NCBI GenBank assembly: GCA_011959205.1
Contig: BLLV01000293.1
Span: 1 to 36,884, forward strand
Origin: Bacteroidaceae bacterium
Lineage (GTDB): Bacteria; Bacteroidota; Bacteroidia; Bacteroidales; Bacteroidaceae
Length of the DNA: 36,884 nt
Direction of reading: 5' to 3'
Shown here piece after piece: positions 26,152 to 35,806 of the stretch. The stretch's first letter is position 1. Every line of letters starts with the position of its first letter. The position numbers and the translations under genes are program-made. The notes below the pieces were generated by a model, which saw only the letters and a program-made list of their open reading frames with translations, was not told where the DNA came from and did no database searches.

Positions 26152-28586
26152 TTTTTTGCTTTTGCAGTGCCCTTTACCTTGGGAACCGCCTTACTTTTAG
26201 CGGATTCTTCGGGCTTTTCGGACTCCTCTTCCATATTTACGGTTCTCCTATTTCTTGAAGCCGCCTTCGTTTTACGGGTTTCCGCCTTGCTTTTCTGCAA
26301 TTCTATCACCTTAAAACAAGCCTCCAGACTTAAATCCGCTGGTTCTACATTCTCAGGGATCTTATAATTCTTTTTCTGATAGCTGATGTATGGGCCGTAA
26401 CGTCCGTTCAAGACCTGCATATCAGGGTCAGCATCGAATACTTTAATAAACTTCTTCTCCTGCGCCTCGACCTTATTCTTAATAAGCTCCACAGCCTCAT
26501 CCAAAGTAATCTCCATCGGATCTGTTCCTTTAGGAATAGAGACAAACAGTTTGTCATAGCGCACGTATGGTCCGAAACGACCTACTCCCACCGTCACCGT
26601 ATGACCGTCATAATCGCCCAACGTACGGGGAAGCTTAAATGCCTCCAAGGCTTCTTCCAACGTAATGGTTTCCATAGACAACCCTTTTGCCAACTGCGCA
26701 AAGCGTGGTTTCTCCTCATCATCGGCAGTACCGATCTGAATAACCGGGCCGAAACGGCCGATCTTAACCGATACCGGTTTACCACTTACCGGATCTGTCC
26801 CCAATACCCTTTCACCCACCTTATGTTCGGTCTTAGAGTGAATGGTCTTATCTACCAACGGATGGAAACCTTTATAGAAACTGCCCATCATACCCGTCCA
26901 TTCCTTTTCTCCTTCAGCCACTTCATCGAACTCTTTCTCCACATTCGCTGTAAAGTTAAAGTCCATAATTTCAGGAAAGTATTCCATCAAGAAATCGTTT
27001 ACCACGATACCGGTATCCGTAGGCAGCAACTTGGATTTTTCATTTCCCGTCATCTCCGTCTTGGTAGTTTCCGTAATCTTGCCGCCTTTCAGCTTTAATA
27101 TATCATACGAACGCTTCACTCCTTCACTGTTCCCTTTCTCCACATAACCGCGTTGCTGCACGGTAGAGATAGTAGGCGCGTATGTAGAAGGGCGACCGAT
27201 ACCCAGCTCTTCCAGTTTGCGCACCAGGCTGGCTTCCGTATAGCGAGGCGGACATTGAGTAAATCGCTGAGTCGCCAGAATTTCTTTTCTTATCAATTTT
27301 CCCCCTTTGCTCAGAGGCGGCAACAGACGACCCTCGTCTTCCTGTTCATTGTCATCATCGTATGATTCCTTATACACACGCAGGAAACCGTCAAAAGTAA
27401 TCACTTCGCCGGTAGCAATAAATTTCTCGCTGCTGTTGCTGATTACAATGGTAGCCGTTGTTTTCTCCAGCTCCGCATCCGCCATCTGTGAAGCGATAGT
27501 GCGTTTCCAGATCAGTTCATACAACTTCTGCTCCTGACCGGTTCCGTTTACCTTCTCATTCTCCATATAAGTAGGACGAATAGCCTCATGCGCTTCCTGT
27601 GCCCCTTTGGTTTTAGTGGCAAACTTACGAACTTTGACATATTTTTCCCCCATCAGGGACAAAATAGTCTGCTTGCTGGTATTCAAAGCCAAATCCGAAA
27701 GATTCACCGAGTCCGTACGCATATAGGTGATTTGTCCGTTTTCATACAGACGTTGCGCCACCATCATGGTCTGCGCGACTGTAAATCCCAGCTTACGGGC
27801 AGCTTCCTGCTGCAACGTAGAAGTAGTAAACGGGGCAGCAGGTGATTTCTTCACAGGGCGGGTTGTTATATCTTCGATAGAGAACTGCGCATCCTTACAA
27901 GTTTCAAGGAAAGCCTGTGCTTCTTCCTTGGTCTTGAAACGGTCGGACAATTCCGCTTTCACTTCAACTTCATTTCCATCGACATCAGGTACTTCAAACA
28001 CTGCTGTAACACGATAAGACGGCTCACTGACAAAAGCATGCACCTCACGTTCACGTTCCACAATCAAACGAACGGCAACAGACTGCACACGTCCGGCAGA
28101 AAGGGCAGGTTTCACCTTCTTCCATAGCACCGGTGAAAGTTCAAAACCTACAATTCTATCCAAGATACGACGTGCTTGCTGTGCATTTACCAGATTCACA
28201 TCAATGTCACGCGGATTCTCGATGGCTTTTAGTATCGCTGTTTTGGTTATCTCGTGGAATACAATGCGCTTGGTCTTCTTAGGATCCAATCCCAAGACTT
28301 CAAACAAGTGCCATGAAATAGCTTCTCCTTCGCGGTCCTCATCGGATGCAAGCCATACCATATCAGCCTTCTTTGCCTCCGCTTTCAATTCGGCTACCAA
28401 TTTCTTCTTATCTGCCGGTATCTCGTAAGTCGGCTCAAACCCATTCTCTACATCGATACTAAACTCCTTCTTTTTCAAATCCCGGATATGCCCGTAACTG
28501 GAAAGGACTTTATAATCATTACCCAAGAATTTCTCAATGGTTTTAGCCTTGGCGGGTGACTCCACTATTACTAGATTTTTTTGCAT
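26148..28586 (-). CDS. topA: DNA topoisomerase I
   Basis: An 812-residue type IA topoisomerase that relaxes negative supercoils. The toprim domain begins with LVIVESPAKAKTIEKFLG and has the DEDREGEAISWH acid cluster. The active-site tyrosine is in GQITYMRTDSVNLS at about residue 287. The C-terminus has repeated GRFGP/GRYGP topoisomerase C-terminal repeats (three copies, GRFGPVIQIG, GRFGPYVRYD, GRYGPYISYQ) in place of Cys-type zinc ribbons, then a Lys-rich tail. The promoter box lies next to the terminator of the upstream barrel gene. It heads topA-aroK-speA-argB. Confidence 0.98.
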   Translation of the reverse strand: MQKNLVIVESPAKAKTIEKFLGNDYKVLSSYGHIRDLKKKEFSIDVENGFEPTYEIPADKKKLVAELKAEAKKADMVWLASDEDREGEAISWHLFEVLGLDPKKTKRIVFHEITKTAILKAIENPRDIDVNLVNAQQARRILDRIVGFELSPVLWKKVKPALSAGRVQSVAVRLIVEREREVHAFVSEPSYRVTAVFEVPDVDGNEVEVKAELSDRFKTKEEAQAFLETCKDAQFSIEDITTRPVKKSPAAPFTTSTLQQEAARKLGFTVAQTMMVAQRLYENGQITYMRTDSVNLSDLALNTSKQTILSLMGEKYVKVRKFATKTKGAQEAHEAIRPTYMENEKVNGTGQEQKLYELIWKRTIASQMADAELEKTTATIVISNSSEKFIATGEVITFDGFLRVYKESYDDDNEQEDEGRLLPPLSKGGKLIRKEILATQRFTQCPPRYTEASLVRKLEELGIGRPSTYAPTISTVQQRGYVEKGNSEGVKRSYDILKLKGGKITETTKTEMTGNEKSKLLPTDTGIVVNDFLMEYFPEIMDFNFTANVEKEFDEVAEGEKEWTGMMGSFYKGFHPLVDKTIHSKTEHKVGERVLGTDPVSGKPVSVKIGRFGPVIQIGTADDEEKPRFAQLAKGLSMETITLEEALEAFKLPRTLGDYDGHTVTVGVGRFGPYVRYDKLFVSIPKGTDPMEITLDEAVELIKNKVEAQEKKFIKVFDADPDMQVLNGRYGPYISYQKKNYKIPENVEPADLSLEACFKVIELQKSKAETRKTKAASRNRRTVNMEEESEKPEESAKSKAVPKVKGTAKAKK

Positions 28587-28615
28587 AATACTATGTATTC
28601 CATTTTATTTTGGGG

Positions 28616-28623
28616 CAAAAGTA
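28616..28623 (-). promoter_or_regulatory. -7 box for topA
   Basis: The minus strand reads TACTTTTG, a TAnnTTTG match, 29 bases upstream of the topA start. It abuts the T-run of the upstream terminator, so the -33 region would fall inside that hairpin. No clear TTTG at -33. Confidence 0.45.
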
Positions 28624-28624
28624 G

Positions 28625-28674
28625 AAAAAAAGCAGAAGCACACCTATATAATAAGGTATGTTTCTGCTTTTTTT
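28625..28674 (-). terminator. Intrinsic terminator after the barrel gene
   Basis: Arms 28662-28674 and 28625-28637 (AAAAAAAGCAGAA and its complement) pair over 13 bases, and the interior CATACC/GGTGTG extends the stem further. On the minus strand it ends in a seven-T run. It lies 33 bases after the stop of the barrel gene at 28708 and should end that operon. Confidence 0.8.
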
Positions 28675-28707
28675 TCTTAAAAAATTCCTTTTCAAGCCTC
28701 TATTTAA

Positions 28708-30414
28708 CTAAAAAACCAAAGAAAGCCCGGCTAGAACATTCAGTTTTTCAGCAGGATAGCCGTGCTCATAATAATATTGTTTATTCAACAGATTATTCAC
28801 ACGCCCAAAAACAGACAAGTCTTTCAGGAAGGTATAACTAGCTCCCACACTCAAATTGCTGATATTGCCCAAACTAAAATCCCTGCTGCTATTCCCTTCT
28901 TCTATCACATATTCTTTCCGCTGTACATATTCATAGCCCAAATTAACCTTCAATCCTTCAAAAACCTTAGCCTCAGCATAGAAATTCAATTCAAACTTAG
29001 GCTTGGTCACTAAATACAGCTCTTCATTTTCATTGTCTGTCTTCCAGCTATAAAATATACCTTTCAATGAAGCGTCAAACCAGTCCTTATAACCGTATTT
29101 CAGTTCAGCACCTCCATATGCGGTTTTCGTTTTCTCCTGCAAGAAATGAGTAAAATAATACCCGTCCGCATCAGCCAGATTGCAAAACAACTCATCTTTA
29201 CTGATCCGATATCCACCAAAGACATTAAACCACAAACCATTTACCGGAGATGCTTTAAAACCCAATGTAGCATTCAGTGGCACATAGGTAGAAGGTATCC
29301 GGGCGTTTAAAGACCAATAAGGTGAGAAAGCATTCAACCGACGGTAATCATTCAATTCGCGTCCTCCCAGCGCATGCAAATAAAGCACATAACTATCCGA
29401 GAACAAGTATTCGGCTTTCACATCGGGAGCCACATCAATGCCGCTGTCCTCTCCCGACTGCCAGTCCACATGAGCACCGACACAGACCCGCCAGTCATCT
29501 CCTTCCAATGTATAATAAGGGTTCAGGCCCAACGAAGTATAATTACTCATCAGACTGTCTGAAGAATAGAACAGGTTATCCATCTCAAACCGGATGCCTA
29601 CCCGCTGTTCTTCATTCAGTTTGCCCCATACATCTCCTTCCGTATGGACAATCTTCTCCTTACCTGTAGATGCATTATCTGAATTATCCAGCGGATATTT
29701 GATACCAAAATACTTCAATCCGGTCTGCAAGGTGAATTGCAAAGGAAGCGATTCATCTCTGGAAGAAACACCGATGTGAAAGTCGCCTAAAGTATGATGC
29801 TGTTTATCAGTAACTCTGGCAGAAACCGTATGCGTTTCGGAATCAAACATATAGTTAAACACTTGTGATTGCAGGCCGCCACCTAAATTCAAAGTCACCT
29901 TACTGAAATCATGAGAATAGTCCAAGCGGAATTCAGTAGAATAAAAACGCGATTTCCAATCCTCAGCATTCCAATGCTTCAGTTTTCCGTTCATACCATC
30001 CAGAGACGCTCCGACCTTCAAGCGGTCGTTCCCGGTGATATCCCATACATACCCGGCCTTGAAATCCACATTTCCATAATTTCCATATCCGGCACGGACA
30101 TATCCGCGTTTTGCCTGGTTCACAGCCCATTCGCGGGTAATGGGAGACATGCTTTCATACGTCCAGGCCGAAACAGGACGCAAGGCTGTAGCATATTCTA
30201 TCCCTTTCTTCACTATGGCCGGCTCCTCCACCCTAGGAAGTACATTAATCTTCGAGGCATCCATGATATGGGGATTATACTCATTCTCCACCACCACCGT
30301 GCGGTTCAGCGTACTATCTTGCTGCGCGTATGCAGCAGACAGAGGCAGAAATGCCAACATAAAGGACAAGGAACAATGACCAACGGACAATTTCTTACTT
30401 ATCATATTCAGCAC
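28708..30414 (-). CDS. Outer-membrane beta-barrel, TonB-receptor-like but without plug
   Basis: This 568-residue protein has a signal peptide (start MLNMISKK, cleavage near AYA-QQD) followed by a linker with VVVENEYNPHIMDASKINVLPRVEEP and then alternating amphipathic strands to the end. The last part (LSVFGRVNNLLNKQYYYEHGYP...LSLVF) has the form of the final strands of TonB-dependent receptors, including a C-terminal aromatic residue. No N-terminal plug domain is visible, so it is either a plain barrel or needs a partner. It starts 14 bases after the TPR gene, so the two are likely one transcript and may act together. Substrate unknown. Confidence 0.75.
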   Translation of the reverse strand: MLNMISKKLSVGHCSLSFMLAFLPLSAAYAQQDSTLNRTVVVENEYNPHIMDASKINVLPRVEEPAIVKKGIEYATALRPVSAWTYESMSPITREWAVNQAKRGYVRAGYGNYGNVDFKAGYVWDITGNDRLKVGASLDGMNGKLKHWNAEDWKSRFYSTEFRLDYSHDFSKVTLNLGGGLQSQVFNYMFDSETHTVSARVTDKQHHTLGDFHIGVSSRDESLPLQFTLQTGLKYFGIKYPLDNSDNASTGKEKIVHTEGDVWGKLNEEQRVGIRFEMDNLFYSSDSLMSNYTSLGLNPYYTLEGDDWRVCVGAHVDWQSGEDSGIDVAPDVKAEYLFSDSYVLYLHALGGRELNDYRRLNAFSPYWSLNARIPSTYVPLNATLGFKASPVNGLWFNVFGGYRISKDELFCNLADADGYYFTHFLQEKTKTAYGGAELKYGYKDWFDASLKGIFYSWKTDNENEELYLVTKPKFELNFYAEAKVFEGLKVNLGYEYVQRKEYVIEEGNSSRDFSLGNISNLSVGASYTFLKDLSVFGRVNNLLNKQYYYEHGYPAEKLNVLAGLSLVF

Positions 30415-30428
30415 TTATTTTTTAATTT

Positions 30429-33332
30429 TTAATTCTCAATCTTTAATTTCTCCAGTCTGCTTTCAATCATGCCGGCAATATCATCGTCAGCCTGATAATT
30501 CTGCTTCAATGAAAGCAAATACTGCTTGGCATCCAAGTTACGTCCTAGCTTCATGTACACATCAGCCAGTAATACAAAACTGCGTGCCAGCCAGTAGGTA
30601 TGCGGTGTACTTACCTCAATGTAATTCAGCACTTCCTGCTCTGCCTTATCCGTTTGTCCGCCGTCGAAGTAAATCTGGGCCACTTTATATTTGGCCTCCG
30701 CTCCATATACATTACGGGTATCTTTTGCCAAGACCTTCAAATCTTCCATAGCTGCCTCCGTCTTGCTGGCATCCAGATAAGCTTTTGCACGATAATAATG
30801 TGCCTCGTTAGACAATTCCGGCGCCAGTTTGGTATCGGCCAGCAAATCGGTTGCGGCAAGGATAATCTCCTCCCCATTTCCCAGCATGTGTGCACTGCGC
30901 AACATGCCGGTTTTGGCTAGTTGGCGACGCTCCATAGAAGCGGCTTTGTCTTTCAGTTGCTTGTAGATAGTCAAAGCCTTTTCATAATTCTTTGCCGTAT
31001 AAGCCATTTCGGCCCCCATCAACATGGCATCTTCAGAATATTTGTTGTTGGGATATTCCAATACTTTATCCAGGTGTTGGGCTGCACTTTCATAAGCTTT
31101 TTGGTTATAGTCTATCAAACCGATATAATAATTGGCATTCAGGCTGAAAGCACCTTCGGGGAAAGTCTGCAAATAACGGGTAAAACTGTTACGGGCCTCG
31201 GCGACCTCCCCCCGCATATATACCCTTTCGGCAGCCACATAGGTCAATGAGTCACGCTCATTCACATCAAAGTTGGCACCGCCGGGGATGGTTGAAGCAA
31301 AGTTGGCATACTCATCCACCTTGTTCAAATCAATATAGATGGATTTCAAGTCACGCTGGGCCAAACGAGCCTCCTCACTGCCCGGATAACTGGCTATGAC
31401 CTGCTTATAAGCCTGGATAGCTTCAGGATACTTGTCATCCTGATAGTACAGCAAACCGATCTCGTTAGCCGCCCGCCGTGCGACATTGCTCTCCGGGAAT
31501 TTCTTCACCAGAATATTGAAACGGGCAATGGCATTGGCATTATCCTCCATCTGCACAAAAGCACGTCCCTGCTCGTAAAGGGCATCATCCATGTATTGTG
31601 ATTCCGGATAATCCGAAATCAAGCGGTTCAATGTTTGCACTTTTCCATTGTAGTCACGTTGCAAACCACGCACAAACGCCTCCTGATACAAAGAGTAATC
31701 CCCCAGTGACGGATCAATCTCCACCGCACGGGCATAATCCTGACGCGCCTGTTCAAAACGGCGGTCATAGAAATGGCAGTCGCCTATACGGTTATAAGCA
31801 TCCGCCTGCGTGGCACGTTCATTGGCACTTCCCCTGTCCACAAAATGGGTAAACCAAGTAGCCGCACTCCCATAATTTTTCTGTTTGAAATAGGTATATC
31901 CCAAGTTATAGAGAGCCAGACCGTATTCTTGTCCATTCTTATCGGTCGTAAATTCCAGATATTGACGATAGTCATTACCAGCTTGCGGGAAACGGTCTAA
32001 ACGATAATTGCACTCTCCTTTCCAGAAATAAGCATCCGCCTTGACTATCTGGTTGTATTGTCCGATAGTCAGCGATTGATTAAAGTAATCCATTGCTTTC
32101 TTGAAATCAGCATTCGCAAAAGCCTGTGTGCCCAGCCTGAACAAAATCTTTTGCTTGGCCTCCATGATCCGTGTGCCCGGATGTTCAATCTTTGCGATGG
32201 ATTTTAAAGCAGCTTCATAACTACGGGTATTCATATACACCTCTATCAGATAATCATTGACACGCTCTGTATAAGGCGAGTTCGGGAACTCGTTCAGAAA
32301 ACGTTCAAATACAGTAACCGACTCAGCGAATGGAGAATAAGATGTTTCATGAATACACAAAGCATAGTTATAAAGAGCCTGCTCCTTTACTTTCGGGTCA
32401 AAATCAGAATTGGCTGCCTGCTCGAATGCCATGCGTGCCCTGTTCCTTTCCTTCAAGTTCAAATAAGCCATCCCCATGTGGAGATAAGCATTCTGTGACA
32501 AGGCATCACGCACCGAAGCCATTTCCCCCAAAGTAGCGGCAGCCTTGGAATAAACACCGGTATAATAGTAACTCATACCGAGTTCATACAAAGGCTTACG
32601 TTGAGGTTGGGAAACACTTTCGCGGTACCTTTCCAAAGGGGGTATCGCTGCTTGGTAATCATTCAATCCGAAACAAGCCTCCCCCCAAATCCGTTCCATC
32701 TGAGGAACATCCTTTTTAACCGGATATTGCTCCAGATACGCTTTTGCCACAGTACGAGCCTGCTGATAATTTCCTTTCAACAACTCAATCTCTCCTATAT
32801 AATAAGGAACCAATGCTGCATATACCGCATCATTCTGCAAAGATTGGAAACTTTCCAGCGCCTTGTCATAGCGTTTCTCCACATAATCAATGTAAGCCAG
32901 ATTATAGACAGCGTCATCCTGATACAATGGGCTTACCTCTTTCAGCAAGGTAAACCATACAGCCGCTTCGGGCAAATTGTCTTCTTTCAGATAAGAGGTG
33001 GCCAAACGCATGGCACAATCATCTCTTTCCTTATCAGGCAAAGCCTCCAGGTCACACGACCGGAACAGGGCAATGGCCTCCTTATATTTTTCCTCCATAA
33101 AATAAGCAGAGGCAATCAGTGACAGCACTCTGTTTTTATGGCGGGAGTCAGGATATTTGTCCAGATAAGCCTGCAACAGTTCCATGCTGTCCCCGCCTTT
33201 CAACTCATATTCCCGACATACCCGGTTATATTCCTTGTCACCTGCCACATCCTTGGGAGTTATCTGCTGCGCCATTCCCTGCAAGGAACAGCTTCCCATC
33301 AATGCGGCCATCCATAAGGTTTTTCTTTTCAT
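30429..33332 (-). CDS. Large periplasmic TPR-repeat protein
   Basis: A 967-residue exported protein. The signal peptide is MKRKTLWMAALMGSCSLQGMA, cut before QQITPK; no lipobox is seen. The whole mature part is made of tetratricopeptide-type helices, for example EEKYKEAIALF, EKRYDKALESFQSL, QKNYGSAATWF, QDDKYPEAIQAYKQVIASYPGSEEA and NQKAYESAAQHLDKVLEYP. Such proteins act as scaffolds and bind other proteins or chains. It is placed between a Nudix hydrolase gene (9 bases upstream) and a beta-barrel gene (14 bases downstream). A partnership with the barrel is inferred from spacing. No enzyme domain is seen. Confidence 0.85.
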   Translation of the reverse strand: MKRKTLWMAALMGSCSLQGMAQQITPKDVAGDKEYNRVCREYELKGGDSMELLQAYLDKYPDSRHKNRVLSLIASAYFMEEKYKEAIALFRSCDLEALPDKERDDCAMRLATSYLKEDNLPEAAVWFTLLKEVSPLYQDDAVYNLAYIDYVEKRYDKALESFQSLQNDAVYAALVPYYIGEIELLKGNYQQARTVAKAYLEQYPVKKDVPQMERIWGEACFGLNDYQAAIPPLERYRESVSQPQRKPLYELGMSYYYTGVYSKAAATLGEMASVRDALSQNAYLHMGMAYLNLKERNRARMAFEQAANSDFDPKVKEQALYNYALCIHETSYSPFAESVTVFERFLNEFPNSPYTERVNDYLIEVYMNTRSYEAALKSIAKIEHPGTRIMEAKQKILFRLGTQAFANADFKKAMDYFNQSLTIGQYNQIVKADAYFWKGECNYRLDRFPQAGNDYRQYLEFTTDKNGQEYGLALYNLGYTYFKQKNYGSAATWFTHFVDRGSANERATQADAYNRIGDCHFYDRRFEQARQDYARAVEIDPSLGDYSLYQEAFVRGLQRDYNGKVQTLNRLISDYPESQYMDDALYEQGRAFVQMEDNANAIARFNILVKKFPESNVARRAANEIGLLYYQDDKYPEAIQAYKQVIASYPGSEEARLAQRDLKSIYIDLNKVDEYANFASTIPGGANFDVNERDSLTYVAAERVYMRGEVAEARNSFTRYLQTFPEGAFSLNANYYIGLIDYNQKAYESAAQHLDKVLEYPNNKYSEDAMLMGAEMAYTAKNYEKALTIYKQLKDKAASMERRQLAKTGMLRSAHMLGNGEEIILAATDLLADTKLAPELSNEAHYYRAKAYLDASKTEAAMEDLKVLAKDTRNVYGAEAKYKVAQIYFDGGQTDKAEQEVLNYIEVSTPHTYWLARSFVLLADVYMKLGRNLDAKQYLLSLKQNYQADDDIAGMIESRLEKLKIEN

Positions 33333-33341
33333 ATCTTATCA

Positions 33342-33869
33342 TTAAAGTTTATGTTCTTTCAAAAAACGCCGGACTCCTTCGCGCACAGAATCCAGCCCGA
33401 ATTCTTCGGGATTCACTTTATCCAACGGAAGCCAAAAAGACTCCGCCACATCATCCATCGCCTTTATCCGGCTGGTATCCTTTACTTTACAAAGGAAAAA
33501 CTGATCCAATGTATGTACCAAAAATCCTGAATAAAGATAAGTATTGGGCAGTGAAAACTGATAAACAGCCTCCTCCACCTGCAAGCCGGTTTCCTCCAAC
33601 ACCTCACGCGCCACACCTTCCTCGCCGGTCTCATGCATATCAATAAACCCGCCGGACAGGTCAAATGTTCCCTTCGCCGGCTCTTTTCCTCTGCGACACA
33701 CCAATAATTCATACTTATCATTCAAGATAAAAGCTACAGTAGCGGCACTGGAATTGAAATAATACACAAAGCCACAATCGGCACAACGTTTCGATTTCTC
33801 ATTGTTCACTTCAAAGCGCGGCGAACCACACTTCGGACAATAGTTGAATAGTTCCAATGGATGCATCAT
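33342..33869 (-). CDS. Nudix hydrolase with N-terminal zinc ribbon
   Basis: A 175-residue hydrolase. C11, C14, C29 and C32 form a zinc ribbon (YCPKCGSPRF ... RCADCGFVYY). The Nudix box is complete: G74 x5 E80 x7 R88 E89 V L E92 E93 x G95 (GFIDMHETGEEGVAREVLEETG region). It would cleave a nucleoside diphosphate linked to another moiety; the zinc ribbon resembles that of NADH pyrophosphatase-like Nudix proteins, but the substrate cannot be read. M1 or M2 may be the start. It ends 9 bases before the TPR gene, so it may be the first gene of that operon. A -7 box (TATCTTTG, minus, 33895-33902) precedes it. Confidence 0.9.
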   Translation of the reverse strand: MMHPLELFNYCPKCGSPRFEVNNEKSKRCADCGFVYYFNSSAATVAFILNDKYELLVCRRGKEPAKGTFDLSGGFIDMHETGEEGVAREVLEETGLQVEEAVYQFSLPNTYLYSGFLVHTLDQFFLCKVKDTSRIKAMDDVAESFWLPLDKVNPEEFGLDSVREGVRRFLKEHKL

Positions 33870-33894
33870 TACTCCTTTCTACATATAGACACCG

Positions 33895-33902
33895 CAAAGA
33901 TA
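33895..33902 (-). promoter_or_regulatory. -7 box for the Nudix-TPR-barrel operon
   Basis: The minus strand reads TATCTTTG, an exact TAnnTTTG match, 25 bases upstream of the Nudix start. The -33 element is not clear. Confidence 0.5.
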
Positions 33903-33965
33903 ACGCAAATGACAGATAATTCATTAATTAAATCTAAAATAAGAAAGATAAAACATATTTGTTAG

Positions 33966-33973
33966 TACATTTG
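33966..33973 (+). promoter_or_regulatory. -7 box for the CNNM/CorC-type gene
   Basis: TACATTTG matches TAnnTTTG and ends 27 bases before the ATG at 34001. No clear -33 element is seen at the usual distance. Confidence 0.45.
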
Positions 33974-34000
33974 TTATAAAAATAAAACATAAAATCTTAC

Positions 34001-35284
34001 ATGGAAATTACCATTATTATCGCGCTTATCTTACTAAACGGGGTGTTCGCCATGTCCGAAATCGCCCTAATTTCAGCGCGCAAGAGCAGCCTGTCCAATG
34101 ATATCCGTCATGGAAGCTCCACAGCGCGTATCGCTCTGAAACTTGCCAATGACCCGGACAAGTTCTTATCCACCATTCAAATCGGGATTACCCTGATTGG
34201 TATATTAACCGGTATTTATTCCGGTGATGTACTGGCCACCGACTTCGGTAAGACACTGATTAATGCAGGCGTACCCGCCACGTATGCCTACCTGCTGGCT
34301 CAGACACTGATTGTTATTCTAGTCACTTACCTCACTATTATTTTCGGTGAACTGGTACCCAAACGTATCGGCATGAGTGCTTCCACCCGTGCCGCCAAGT
34401 TATTGGCACGCCCCATGTACTGGCTATCCATCATCGCCTCCCCTTTTGTATGGATACTTGCCAAGAGCACTTCACTTATCTTCAACCTGTTGCATATCGA
34501 CACCGCCGAAGAGAAAGTGACCGAGGAAGAAATCAAGTCCATGATAGACGAAGGAACCGAGAACGGTGAGGTGCAAGAAGTGGAACAAGTCATTGTAGAC
34601 CGTGTTTTCTCTTTGGGCGACCGTAGCATCAGCACCATCATGACTTATCGCAGCGACATCGTATCTATTGACATAGATATGAACCACACACAATTGTATG
34701 AAATCACATGCCGGCACCTATACCAAGTTTATCCTGTTACTCAAGGAAACACTTTGGATAATATCATCGGAATAGTGTACCTGAAAGACCTTTTCGGAAA
34801 GTTGAACAGTTGTGAATTCAATCTGCGTGATGTCATCCGTCCGGCACAATACTTTCACGAAAACATGGATGTATATAAAGTACTGGAACAAATACGCCAA
34901 CACAACATCAAATATGGATTAATTTGCGATGAATTCGGCAGCCTGCAAGGCATCATCACGATGAAAGACATTCTGGAAGCCTTGGTAGGCACCTTACCCA
35001 GCGACTCGGAAGACCCCGATATTGTTCCCCGCAAGGACGGAAGCTGGCTGATAAACGGCCAATGTTCCTTCTATGACTTTCTGAGTCATTTCGAAATGGA
35101 AGATTTATACCCCGATTACAATTATAATACCTTGAGCGGCCTCATCCTGCAAAAACTGGACCACATTCCCAAGACCGGTGAAACCATGGAATGGAATGAC
35201 TTCACACTGGAAATAGTCGACATGGACGGAGCCCGGATAGATAAGGTATTAGTGACACTAATTAAAAACGAAGAGGAAGATTAA
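34001..35284 (+). CDS. CNNM/CorC-type membrane protein (DUF21, CBS pair, CorC_HlyC domain)
   Basis: A 427-residue inner-membrane protein often labelled hemolysin family. The DUF21 transmembrane domain spans about residues 1-190 (LILLNGVFAMSEIALISARKS, then IQIGITLIGILTGIYSGDV, and FGELVPKRIGM). A pair of CBS domains follows at about 210-340 (IMTYRSDIVSIDID, then YGLICDEFGSLQGIITMKDILEALVG). The C-terminal CorC_HlyC domain begins near DGSWLINGQ. Relatives export Mg2+ or other divalent ions, and the CBS pair likely senses nucleotide. Transport of Mg2+ or Co2+ is an inference from the family. It starts a short cluster with the next gene one base after its stop. Confidence 0.93.
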   Translation: MEITIIIALILLNGVFAMSEIALISARKSSLSNDIRHGSSTARIALKLANDPDKFLSTIQIGITLIGILTGIYSGDVLATDFGKTLINAGVPATYAYLLAQTLIVILVTYLTIIFGELVPKRIGMSASTRAAKLLARPMYWLSIIASPFVWILAKSTSLIFNLLHIDTAEEKVTEEEIKSMIDEGTENGEVQEVEQVIVDRVFSLGDRSISTIMTYRSDIVSIDIDMNHTQLYEITCRHLYQVYPVTQGNTLDNIIGIVYLKDLFGKLNSCEFNLRDVIRPAQYFHENMDVYKVLEQIRQHNIKYGLICDEFGSLQGIITMKDILEALVGTLPSDSEDPDIVPRKDGSWLINGQCSFYDFLSHFEMEDLYPDYNYNTLSGLILQKLDHIPKTGETMEWNDFTLEIVDMDGARIDKVLVTLIKNEEED

Positions 35285-35285
35285 C

Positions 35286-35690
35286 ATGCTGCAAAGAGAT
35301 TACATTATGCGGTTGCTCCAGCAATTTTTCGAAACACTGGAAAAACTAGTAGAGGAAAGAGACAAAAAGAACGGCCCCGAACTGCAATTGCAGCTTCAAA
35401 GCATTTATCGAGCCTATTTCAATCATCCCCCCACCTTCTATTATGACCAGGATGCGGAATATATACTGAACGAGATGAGGCAGAACTATGGCGGAGAGGA
35501 ATTGCTCACCCGCATCAACATGTTATCCGAACTTCTCCATCAGGATGCTTTGCTAAAAGAACCCGAAGAACAAAAATATTTGTTACGGAAATCACTGTTC
35601 CTGTTGAAATATTTAGATGAACATAGCAATACCTTCTCATTTGAAAGAAAAGGGAAAATAGAAGAAATAGAGAAGAAAATAGGTAATTAG
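35286..35690 (+). CDS. Small helical hypothetical protein, possibly DUF6483-like
   Basis: This 134-residue protein is mostly helical and charged, with no signal peptide or membrane segment. It begins MLQRDYIMRLLQQFFETLEKLVEERDKK, which looks like the DUF6483 N-terminus seen in other bacteria; I am not sure of this. It starts one base after the CNNM-type gene (TAACATG), so translation is probably coupled and the function may be linked. A plausible but unproven idea is a regulatory partner of the transporter. Confidence 0.75.
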   Translation: MLQRDYIMRLLQQFFETLEKLVEERDKKNGPELQLQLQSIYRAYFNHPPTFYYDQDAEYILNEMRQNYGGEELLTRINMLSELLHQDALLKEPEEQKYLLRKSLFLLKYLDEHSNTFSFERKGKIEEIEKKIGN

Positions 35691-35765
35691 CTTCTCTTCT
35701 TGCACTTTTTTTCTAGAGAATCCCGTTTTTTCTTGCAAAATAGTAGATAAATTAAAAAGTATTCC

Positions 35766-35773
35766 TATATTTG
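35766..35773 (+). promoter_or_regulatory. -7 box for the Lrp/AsnC gene
   Basis: TATATTTG matches TAnnTTTG and ends 33 bases before the ATG at 35807. The 116-base gap after the previous gene also suggests a separate transcript start here. No good -33 element at the usual spacing. Confidence 0.5.
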
Positions 35774-35806
35774 CTTACAGATTGACAACATTAAAATCGG
35801 TATATT

